A stretch of DNA of 64,000 nt, from NCBI GenBank assembly GCA_037952775.1, contig JBANAY010000003.1, forward strand, positions 32,984,001-33,048,000, read 5' to 3'. Made by a program: the position numbers and the translations under genes. Positions 11,453-20,485 of this stretch are shown here, one piece after another. Origin of the DNA: Clonostachys chloroleuca. Taxonomy: Eukaryota > Ascomycota > Sordariomycetes > Hypocreales > Bionectriaceae. Positions within the stretch are counted from its first letter, which is position 1. Every line of letters begins with the position of its first letter. The notes beneath the pieces are model-generated. The model was not told where the DNA came from. It worked only from the letters and a program-made list of their open reading frames with translations, and did not search any database.

Positions 11453-12759
11453 ATGTTGGCAAGGTCATGCTTGCGCTCGACGCGCACCCTCAATGGGCTT
11501 CGAAATGGCGCCAACAATGTCACCAAGGTATGGCATCACGATGCACTCCTCTGTCCATCCCGATTGCCGAGGGAATACTATCACCACCAATGCTCTCGCA
11601 CCAACGGCACATCAATTGCATCGATATCAGGATGGGATTAATTGGGAACACTGCTAACATGTCAATTCGTGCAGCGTGCCGCCTCGACGAGCTCCGGCGC
11701 TGCTAACGAAGCTGTCCCTACGCGCCTGAACGTCGCCGCCGCCGCCTCGACCACCCTCGCCGTTGGCTCCATGGCCTGGTACTACCACCTCTACGGCCCC
11801 GTGGCCTTCGCTTCGACTCCTGCTGAGGAAGGGTATGTTGGAACATGGTCCTGATCGACGTCCATCGGAGCGTTGTGTGCACGACTCTTCGGTTGCGGCA
11901 TAAAATGATATCTACGAGACGCCGTCATAGACCAACAGTGATGCTAACGGCGGCCTCTAGTCTTCATCCTACCAAGTACCCCTGGGTTCACGAGCAGTGG
12001 TTCAAGACCTACGATCACCAGGCGTAAGGAACTGCCCTTCAATTCCACGCTGTCAATGGCTTCCAATTTATTGACTTTCGTCCTAGCCTCCGCCGTGGTT
12101 TCCAGGTCTACCAGGAAGTCTGTGCCTCTTGCCACTCTCTTGAGAGAATCCCTTACCGAAGTCTGGTTGGTTCCATTCTCACTGTCGATGAGGCCAAGGA
12201 GCTCGCCGAGGCGAACGAGTACCCCGGCGAGCCCAATGAGCAGGGTGATATCGAGATGCGCCCCGGAAAGCTTGCCGACTACCTTCCTTCTCCTTACAAG
12301 AACGAGGAGGCTGCCCGATTCGCCAACAACGGTGCCCTCCCTCCTGATTTGAGCCTGATCGTCAAGGCCCGCCACGGTGGCTGCAACTACATCTTCAGCT
12401 TGTTGACTGGCTACCCCGAGGAGCCTCCCGCCGGAACTGTTGTCGCCCCTGGCATGAACTTCAACCCTTACTTCCCTGGTACCGGAATTGCCATGGCTCG
12501 TGTCCTGTATGACGATCTTGTTGAGTACGAGGATGGCACTACCGCCTCCACTTCTCAGATGGCCAAGGATGTTGTCGAGTTCCTCAACTGGGCTGCTGAG
12601 CCTGAGATGGATGACCGCAAGAAGATGGGTATGAAGGTTCTCGTCGTCACTGCCTCCCTCTGGGCGATGAGTGTATGGGTCAAGCGCTACAAGTGGGCTT
12701 GGCTGAAGTCGAGAAAGCTCGCTTACGACCCTCCCGCTGAGAGCAAGGTCCGCCATTAA
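11453..12759 (+). CDS. CYT1: Cytochrome c1, heme protein of complex III
   Basis: Four exons, 11453..11527, 11675..11832, 11961..12023 and 12087..12759, give 322 aa; every junction has GT-AG ends and the phases fit. The N-terminus is a mitochondrial presequence rich in Arg, Ser and Leu, followed by an Ala-rich hydrophobic sorting segment (residues about 50-65). The c-type heme site C-A-S-C-H is at residues 111-115. The conserved [20 protein letters not shown] and F-P-G-T-G-I-A-M motifs follow; the Met in the last is the expected axial heme ligand. A C-terminal membrane anchor lies near residues 280-300 with a basic end facing the matrix. The protein passes electrons from the Rieske centre to cytochrome c on the outer face of the inner membrane. 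Confidence 0.96.
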
Positions 12760-13570
12760 GCTGGTGGCCAAAGTTGCGCCTCAGGAAGTGTATACTAGTC
12801 GCTCTCGCTCCCTCAGATCAGGTCCTTTTTTCCTACTAGTAGAGACGGGTGAAAAGGGGGGACATATTGGCAGGACGGTCAGAAGTGGTAGTTAGAGTGT
12901 AAATCAGCTAAAACGTTCCAGTACTTTACTTTGTCTTAAAGCATCCAACTTCATACAGCTCTGATCCTTCATGAAACCCCAGTGATGATTGTAGCACTGA
13001 CCCAGCAGTTATGTGATGGGCAAGGCCCTTGAACTCAGTTCGTCCTAGATACCCTATACACCATATGGGTGAGGATGCTGCATTTGTATTGCCCCCCGGA
13101 ATCTCCAAACGGGAGACATGTTTTAGGGCAATAACTGGAAAATGACTTCGAGACGCCTTTCACCATCCAGCTCTTCACTTCAATCTGCAGAATAGCCCGG
13201 TTAAGGTGCTGGGCGTTCCAATATGAACGATGGATCCGATCCTCTGGCCCCCACTGGGAATGGCGAGGGACTTAATACCACGCAGGCTGCTACAGGGAGC
13301 CTGGGCCACTAAACCTAAAGGTCGCATCGCTGTATGGAGCCACTGAAGAGAATCCTAGGCACCTGGATAGCGATAGCCCAGCAATCAGATTGATCAGCCG
13401 TTCACGCCTCCCCGATTCCGCCACAAAACACCTCCCTTTCTTCCTCCCAACCCTTCTTCTTCGTGAAATAGGTGTTCAACACTCACCGTTCACCTTTAAC
13501 TGCAACACTCACCAGTGGCCTTTCCCTTCAGTCGCTCACTTGACACCCGATTCTCGGCATCGCATCTGAA
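12760..13570. other. Intergenic region between CYT1 and the 13571 gene
   Basis: It contains the CYT1 3' end and the upstream region of the next gene. A 28-codon upstream ORF starts at ATG 13223. A CT-rich stretch near 13430-13530 resembles a fungal leader. A missing first exon of the next gene may lie here, but I could not identify one. Confidence 0.4.
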
Positions 13571-14350
13571 GTGGCTCTATGGTCCGAAACACTGGTAGCA
13601 ACCACTGAGCAACAACCACCCATCATCATCGCTTCTGCCGACGATGCCTTCGTCGGCCCAGATGCCCAGCTGGATGCTCGCAAAAGAAGATGGGAACAAG
13701 ACGAAGATGACGACGTCATGATCCGCCGGCTATACGGCCCCGAAGAGTCCTCGGACCTCATCCTCCTCAACCACCCTCACTACCATCAGCCGTCACAGCA
13801 GTCCGATCGAGCTCGCAAGATCCTGCCCCTGTCTAACAAACGGGCACGGATCGCGGAGGACGAGATTCTTTTACAAGATAACCACAACAGCCGCCGGCGG
13901 CTGTCCCAGCAGCTTCGCGTGCTGCACGACCAAACTCCCTCACTGGGCAGCAAAGCGGCAGCAACGAAGCCGCTCCTCACGCCCTGCCATATCTGCCACC
14001 GAAGACCAACGAAGAAATCTCAGCTAGACTCATTCGCCGAGTGCGAGGGATGTGGAGAGCGCACATGCTTCGTGTGCATCCGCCAGTGCCAAGGATGGAG
14101 CGGCGACGAAGGAAGCGCCCTGTCAGAGCAGGAGGTTCTGTCCCGCTCGTTCCACATGGACGATATCGACGACATGTCACCGGTGGGCGAGAAGCACCCC
14201 GACAAAAATTTCAGCTCTTCACAGACGCGAGCAAAGGGATGGGACGCCCACGGCCACCGGACCGTCATCTGCAGCCGGTGCTGTGTTGAGCGAGGTACCG
14301 AAGGAGATGTTGTTTGCCTGGGCTGCCTATCTACGACAGAGATGGTTTGA
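13571..14350 (+). CDS. Unknown protein with paired Cys clusters, start uncertain
   Basis: An open frame of 259 codons to the stop at 14350. I do not recognise a named family. The C-terminal half has C-H-I-C-H (near residue 138), C-E-G-C-G-E-R-T-C-F-V-C (near 157-168) and C-S-R-C-C plus C-L-G-C (near 235-252), a spacing that looks like a RING- or treble-clef-like zinc site. The N-terminal half is charged and nuclear-like (R-K-R-R-W, N-K-R-A-R-I). The start is a problem: the frame opens at 13544 with no ATG until 13718, and 13571 is GTG. Sequence between 13571 and 13718 looks coding (for example R-R-L-Y-G-P-E-E-S-S lies just after 13718 and similar composition continues upstream), so an upstream exon, perhaps splitting the ATG, is likely. 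Real protein likely; exact 5' end not resolved. Confidence 0.6.
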   Translation: MALWSETLVATTEQQPPIIIASADDAFVGPDAQLDARKRRWEQDEDDDVMIRRLYGPEESSDLILLNHPHYHQPSQQSDRARKILPLSNKRARIAEDEILLQDNHNSRRRLSQQLRVLHDQTPSLGSKAAATKPLLTPCHICHRRPTKKSQLDSFAECEGCGERTCFVCIRQCQGWSGDEGSALSEQEVLSRSFHMDDIDDMSPVGEKHPDKNFSSSQTRAKGWDAHGHRTVICSRCCVERGTEGDVVCLGCLSTTEMV

Positions 14351-14852
14351 AAGAATTGTAGGATTATCATAATTAATGTTAGCGCTCAGAAATCGCTGGG
14401 GAAGGGATCAACACGGAACGGGAGATGGCCATTTTACGAAGTCACGACTCGACTCGCCTGCTTTGCTGCCGAACTCACCAGGCTCACGAAGAGTCTTAGG
14501 TTTCATCTTGTTACACGAGCATTAATGGAGCAGCCTAGGTTGTCATACTCATGTCCCAAAGTCGCCTCGAGATAGAATGGCGTCTGATGGGGTTATAATC
14601 AAGCGAGTTGGAACAGGATAAACTAAATGGTATCCTCAAAGCTTCATAGTAGATAGAATTTTAAATAGTATATAACAGAACACCAATCCAAAAGCTTAAT
14701 TACGAAGCTCGTGCGAACTATCACCGCTTTGGGGCCATTCTTATGAGTCAACGCCAAGTTCTATTGTGTACCAAGGTATTTGAATGCAAGTCATTTCGGG
14801 GACCCTCCCCGCCCAGACTTGCTCTATTCTTACACCATGTAAATTACATAAA
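14351..14852. other. Convergent 3' region before RPT1
   Basis: AT-rich 3' sequence of the 13571 gene and RPT1, which converge here. No gene seen. Confidence 0.5.
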
Positions 14853-16368
14853 CTAATTGTACTGCATGTAAGTGGCTGTTGAGTTGAACTTCAGGTTGCC
14901 CTTGATGACCTTGTCCACGGCACTGAGGAAGTCCTTCTCAGTGGCGACCTTTCTCCTGGCTCGGATGGCAAACATGCCGGCTTCGGTGCACACGCTGCGT
15001 AGCTCGGCGCCGGTGGCATTGGGGCAGAGACGAGAAATGAGTTCCCAACGGATGTCTCGCTCGACGGACATACTCTTGGCGTGGATGCGGAGAATGTTGG
15101 CACGGCCGTCGAGGTCGGGCAATGAGAACTCGATCTTTCGGTCGATACGACCAGGTCTCATCAGGGCCGGGTCGAGGGTTGAGGGTCTGTTGGTGGCGAA
15201 CATGACCTTGATGTTTCCTCTGGCGTCGAAACCATCAAGCTGGGTGATGAGCTCCAGCATAGTTCGCTGCACTTCGTTGTCTCCACCAGCACCGTCGTCG
15301 AAACGTGCACCACCAACAGCGTCGATTTCGTCGAAGAAGATGATGCAGGCCTTCTTCGTCCTGGCCATCTCGAAAAGCTCTCGCACCATTCTTGCTCCCT
15401 CACCGACGTATTTCTGTACCAGCTCACTACCAATGACTCTGATGAAAGTGGCATCTGTTCGGTTGGCCACAGCTCGGGCACACAGGGTCTTTCCGGTTCC
15501 CGGGGGGCCGTAGAGCAGGGCACCCTTGGGCGGGTCGATGCCAAGGTTGACGAACCTCTCTGGCGAGAGCAGGGGCATCTCGACGACTTCTCGTAGCTTC
15601 TCAACCTGCTCTTTACAACCACCAACATCGCCGTACGTTACATCAGGTTTCTCTTCTACCGTCATCATTGTGACGCTGGCATCGATCTTTGGTGGCAGCG
15701 GAAGCATGATCTGGTACTTGTTGCGGTCGACACCAACCCGCATGCCTTCTTCGATATCGGTCGGACTCACTCGATCACCGAGCTGGACGACAAACTTGGC
15801 GATCTGCTTGACGTTGATGACATATTTGCTCTTGGACTCGTCACCCTTCTCGTCGGCAATAATCTTCGTGCATCGTGCTACTTGAAATGGCTGCTCTTCA
15901 GACATGCGCTGTCGGTCTGCGGCGACATCCCACAGATGGGGTGGTGCAAGACCAGTATCTGATTCCTGTTTGGACGGCGTTGGTTAGTACGAAGCTTGGG
16001 TGAGGTCCTGATGCGGTGGAGGGGCTATAGTACCTTGACTCCAATCTTCTCGTCGACGCTTTGCTGCTTCTCCTTGATCTGCTTCTCTAGCTTCTTGAGA
16101 GCGGCGCCGTATGGGGCAGCTCCGTAGGTCTTGAGGACTTGGATATCCCTGTTTCGACATGTGAGTGTTTGCCCTGGAGGAGAGCTGTAGGACGGTCGGT
16201 GCATACTCATCGGTCAGAGGTGTGATCTTCTTCTCTTCTACCTCATCGTCGGCAAATTTCTTCTGGTATTTCTCCCAGTCCTGGCCAGTTGCGGAAGGCT
16301 ACCTAGGTTAGCATGGGCGAGGGCAACCTATAGTAGGTAGGGATAGATGCTAGTGTCGAGCTCACCAT
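14853..16368 (-). CDS. RPT1: 26S proteasome regulatory ATPase subunit Rpt1 (PSMC2)
   Basis: Four exons on the minus strand: 16368..16366 (ATG only), 16298..16207, 16148..16034 and 15965..14853, giving 440 aa. Phases are consistent and rebuild [20 protein letters not shown] and G-L-A-P-P-H-L-W-D, diagnostic for Rpt1 among the six Rpt ATPases. The coiled-coil N-terminal part is about residues 45-70, the OB domain about 95-165. Walker A G-P-P-G-T-G-K-T is at 223-230, Walker B I-I-F-F-D-E-I-D at 278-285, and the second region of homology (R-P-G-R-I-D-R-K) follows. It is one subunit of the hexameric ring that unfolds substrates and feeds them into the 20S core. As in PRE10, the ATG stands alone in the first coding exon. 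It is divergent from CCT4. Confidence 0.96.
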
Positions 16369-16887
16369 GATACAATCCGCCACCTATGAGCGATAGTAAC
16401 GGACTCTTTCGGACAAATTGCGAGGATGCTTTCGGTGGGCTTGCAGTATTGAGCGTGTGTTGGGTATATGCCGGTTTTCGCAGAGGTAGATGGTGTCGTC
16501 GTGAGCTAGCTGGTGCTGATAATGAATGTCATGGAAGCAAGCATGGAGGGATGCCGTAATCCAGGCTGCCTGCTTTGCTTGCCTCTGCCCTCCAGCCGCT
16601 GTGCATGCGCGCAGACCCACTATTGTTGACAGGGTCGAGTCTCCAATGGGGGCTAGCCGGCAATCGGAGTTGGATAATCTTGGGGTCCGAGCCCAAAATT
16701 TCTGGCTGCAATAATTTGATTCTACGAGCGACCACTGCAGCCCACCACCCCAAGGCAGAAAGTGGGATATTATAGCACCCTGGGTCGACTAGGAAAAACA
16801 TTCCAAGCTCCATCCCCTTTCTTACCTTTGCGTCCACCCGTTCTTCTCTGAAGCTTTGGGTATTTGCTTTACATTACAGTTTTCAAG
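16369..16887. promoter_or_regulatory. Shared bidirectional promoter of RPT1 and CCT4
   Basis: The two ATGs are 519 bases apart on opposite strands, so this stretch must hold both promoters. A GGTGGC hexamer on the minus strand (16379-16384) lies 11 bases upstream of the RPT1 ATG and resembles the core of the yeast proteasome element. Short leader sequences limit the space for separate control. Co-regulation is inferred. Confidence 0.5.
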
Positions 16888-18665
16888 ATGGCTGCGGAAG
16901 TATCATCGGGCGGCGGCGGCAACGCAACTTTCAAGGTCAGAACAGCTTCGCGAAGCTTCCCAACTGCCCCGCTAACAGGTAGCAGGATAAGGAGAAGCCC
17001 ACCGCCGTGCGATCTTCCAACATTGTTGCTGCCAGAGGTATAGCAGCATTCCAAATGATCATATCTAGTAACATTCAATTAACTATGTTGCTCTATTATA
17101 GCTGTCGCCGATGCCATCAGGACGTCCCTCGGCCCCAGAGGCATGGACAAGATGATTCGAAGCGGAAAGGGAGAAACCATTATCACAAACGACGGCCACA
17201 CCATGCTGAAGAGCATGTCTGTCCTGCATCCCACGGCAAAGATGCTTGTCAACCTTGCCGGTGCCCAGGATGTCGAGGCCGGTGATGGAACTACGTCCGT
17301 TGTCGTTATCTGTGGCAGTCTCCTTGGAGCCGCCGACCGACTTCTCTCGAAGGGTATCCACCCCTCCGTCATTTCAGACTCCTTCCAGCGAGCCGCCGCT
17401 GCCGCTGTTGAGGTTCTACATGAAATGTCCCAACCGATCTCCCTCTCAGATACCGCATCCCTCCTCCAAGCCGCCAACACGTCGCTGTCTTCCAAGATCG
17501 TCTCCCAGTACTCGAATCTCCTCGGCCCCATGGCCGTGAACTCTGTCACCAAGACTATCGATATCAAGACTGCAGACAATGTGGATCTGCGAAACATCAG
17601 AATAATCAAGAAAGTGGGAGGAACTATCGAAGACAGTGAGCTGAACGATGGCCTCGTCCTCACCCAACCGGTGCTGAAGAATGCGAACGGGCCCGTCCGC
17701 ATGGAGAAGGCCAAGATCGGTCTGATCCAGTTCCAGCTCAGTCCCCCCAAGCCCGACGTGCGTATAAGATCTGTTAAAACGAAGGAACGGTGAGAATTGC
17801 TTACTAACTGGGTACATTGCAGATGGAGAACACCGTCCAGGTCAACGACTATCGACAGATGGACAAGATCGTCAAGGAGGAGCGTCTTTATCTTCTCAAC
17901 ATGGCCAAGAAGATCAAGAAGGCTAAGTGCAATGTATTATTGATCCAAAAGTCGATTTTGAGAGACGCCGTCAACGAGCTGTCTCTCCATTTCTTGGCCA
18001 AGCTTGGTATCTTGGCCATCAAGGATATCGAGCGCGAGGAGGTCGAGTTTATTTGCAAGTCCACTGGCTGCAAGCCCGTTGCCGATATCGACTCTTTCAC
18101 CGAGGACAAGCTTGGATCCGCCGATCTGGTCGAGGAAGTGCAATCCAGTGGATCCCGCATGGTCAAGGTCCACGGCGCAAAAGCTACCGGAAAGACCGTT
18201 TCCGTGGTGGTCCGCGGTGCCAACAGCTTGATTCTTGAGGAGGCCGAACGCAGTTTGCATGACGCTCTTTGCGTCATTCGCTGCCTGGTCAAGAAGAAGG
18301 CGCTCATTGCTGGTGGAGGTGCCCCTGAGATTGAAATTGCTGCTCAGCTGGCGAAGCAAGCACGCAGCCTGACGGGCACTGAGGCCATCTGCTGGAAGGC
18401 ATTCGCCGATGCCATGGAAGTTATTCCCACTACCCTGGCCGAGAACGCCGGTCTGAATAGCATCAAGGTCGTCACAGATCTCCGACACAGGCACGAGATG
18501 GGCGAGAAGAACGCCGGAGTGAGCATCAAATCTGGAGGAGTCAACATCAATATCTCCAAGGAGAACGTTCTGCAGCCTCTTTTAGTCAGTACAAGCGCCA
18601 TTGAGCTTGCTGCTGAGACCGTCAAGATGATTCTGAGAATAGACGACATTGCGTTGACTAGGTAG
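16888..18665 (+). CDS. CCT4: T-complex protein 1 subunit delta (CCT4)
   Basis: Four exons, 16888..16935, 16986..17037, 17102..17757 and 17823..18665, give 532 aa. The second exon uses the later of two nearby AG sites (16985), since the earlier one leads to a stop. Group II chaperonin signatures are clear: [10 protein letters not shown] near residue 41, N-D-G-H-T at about 63-67, the ATP-hydrolysis motif G-D-G-T-T at 94-98, and G-G-G-A-P-E-I-E near residue 410. Delta-specific matches include [14 protein letters not shown] and the C-terminal I-L-R-I-D-D-I. The subunit forms part of the eight-membered cytosolic TRiC ring that folds actin, tubulin and WD40 proteins. Length is close to the 528 aa of the yeast protein. 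The start context AAGATGGC is good. Confidence 0.96.
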
Positions 18666-19135
18666 AGGTTGAGGAAGAAAACAAAACTGGACTGGATGCT
18701 TGATCTGTATGATAAATACCACGACATAACAAAAGGCTATAATTCAGTGATAATAACGATCTGACTCGCATTAATGATTGGGTTAATGATAAATTCTGCG
18801 GTTGTCCTGACATCTTTGGCCCTGAAAGCGGTATATGTTTGCCTCAGGTGGCGGGGTTGAGGAAGGAGCGTACTTGGTCGTGCCTGCCCCTCTCAGAGCC
18901 ATAAGACAGAAAAAGCAGCATAGGTAGCGCACCAGGTACAAAATCACCAGTGCCAGGATTTCTATAGCTTCATTCTTTCGACAGCGATCCCATAGTATTT
19001 CAAAAACATCAACTGGTGGTCTTCCTGCATCAAAGGTTCACAGTTTTTCTCCTTTCGTTGATTATTCTCGATTGACCCGAAACAGCGAGGATACATATCT
19101 TTCTTCGCGGAAAAGAAGTTTGTTATCATCACACC
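18666..19135. other. Gap between CCT4 and the 19136 gene
   Basis: Holds the CCT4 3' end and the promoter of the small coiled-coil gene. I see no additional coding sequence. Confidence 0.5.
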
Positions 19136-19696
19136 ATGCCCGCAAAACGGCTGCAGGCAGCATCTTACTCTGGCGGCGAGAGTGATACAGAATGGGTTGC
19201 CTTCCAAACCCAGGTGAAGATTCAAAAAGTATGAGTGCTGCTTCTACCTCCTCCAACGGGCGCAACAATTACAATTTCTAACTTTTGACTATGACTAAAG
19301 TTGAGAAAAGAAAGAGATCAACAGATGGCCGCCGTCATCACAGACGCCGAGCACGCATTGAAGGAGATAAAGGCTCGAGCAGTGGCCGTCCATGCTGAGC
19401 AGCTCCAGGCAAAGTACGTCTGTCTGTATTACGAACCTGAATTCGCACATTCCCCTATTTTCATCAATCTTGGCTTTCTTTTACTCCAAAAGGCTGACTC
19501 GAGACCCAGGCTCAAATTCAAGAGCCAGTGTGTGAACAATATTTGCCAGAGTTTGGAACGGCGACAAGCGATTGAAGCACAGATGGTGGGATTGGTTAAG
19601 GACACACACGCGAAGATGAAAGAGGTGGAAGATGTGATTATGGCTGGCTACGAGGGCAGAGAATTGGAGGCTTCGGTGACTTCATCTAGAACTTAA
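19136..19696 (+). CDS. Small coiled-coil protein of unknown function, 130 aa
   Basis: Proposed exons 19136..19228, 19301..19413 and 19510..19696 give 130 aa. Intron 1 has a GTATGA donor and a TAAAG acceptor with CTAAC upstream; intron 2 has a GTACGT donor and CCCAG acceptor. The product begins M-P-A-K-R-L-Q-A-A-S-Y-S-G-G-E-S-D-T-E-W and then is almost wholly alpha-helical and charged, with heptad-like spacing through L-R-K-E-R-D-Q-Q-M and E-H-A-L-K-E-I-K-A-R-A up to the last 10 residues. It has no membrane segment or catalytic motif. Small helical proteins of this kind are common in kinetochore and meiotic complexes, but I cannot place this one. Intron 2 is 96 nt and has no in-frame stop, so a retained-intron product of 162 aa is possible. 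Convergent with COX17. Confidence 0.65.
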
Positions 19697-20035
19697 TGCA
19701 GGGTTCAGTTTTAGGAACATTTCGGGGGGATGGGTGTTATGGGCGTAGGAGACTGCTTTCCAAGATTTCCTGACTGGGTGGTAATATACGAATCTGTGAG
19801 TTCTTATCTCCGGGCTTTAGTTTCTTTTGTAATTCTGAGGGCTTGTTGAGCATTACAAGAAACGGGACATGGTATATGCACTGGGAAAGGAATCGAATCG
19901 AGGTTCAAATAAGTGGTGTACGTAGGTTCGCCCCCAGAGGTCTAACGAATAGTATACATTCTCTGTTTTACACAGCCAAGGCGGCGGCTGATGACTTTTC
20001 TTGGTCGACCAAACCTCTCTGATCAGGTCTCTTCA
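19697..20035. other. Convergent 3' region between the 19136 gene and COX17
   Basis: Only 3' untranslated sequence is expected here; nothing else seen. Confidence 0.5.
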
Positions 20036-20485
20036 TCATACCTTGAATCCGTAGCCAACCATGCAGCTCTTGTATTGGTCGACCAGGGATCTGCAGTCCG
20101 CGGCGGGGTCAGCGGACTTGGAGAAGAGCATGCACTCGTCCCGCTTCGACTTTTCCTCCTTGCAGACGCAGCATGGCTAGAGAGAGTGTGTGTAAGCTTC
20201 GAGGATCAGATATATCAGGTGATTGGCACGGGTTGTGCTCGCTGTTCGGCTTCGGCATCCTCGCGGGTCTATGGACTCGCTGCGGCAGGACTCATAGGCC
20301 AATTGGGGCGATATAATGTGTAGTTAGCGACGCACCTTGGGCTTTTCGATGGTATTCGTCTTCACTGGGCATGAGGCGCCATCGAGATCTGTACGGAACG
20401 AAGGTCAGCAACGGCTCGAGGGAACGACTACCTCATGTTTTTGGGGTGGCTGGAACTTGCCTGAAGCAGCAACCTTGGCATCCAT
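20036..20485 (-). CDS. COX17: Cytochrome c oxidase copper chaperone Cox17
   Basis: Three exons on the minus strand, 20485..20461, 20388..20336 and 20176..20036, give 72 aa. The copper site C-C-V-C is at residues 28-31 and the twin CX9C pairs are C31/C41 and C54/C64, the hallmark of a Mia40-imported intermembrane-space protein. K-P-K-P-C-C-V-C-K and the C-terminal C-M-V-G-Y-G-F-K match fungal Cox17, which hands Cu(I) to Sco1 and Cox11 for cytochrome oxidase assembly. The first intron starts with GCAAGT, a GC-AG intron; no GT donor nearby gives the needed phase. The second intron is GTGCGT to CTAG, 159 nt. Short exons explain why no long frame marks the gene. The last codons G-F-K-V-stop run through a possible GTATGA donor, so a short 3' extension cannot be fully excluded. 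Confidence 0.9.
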
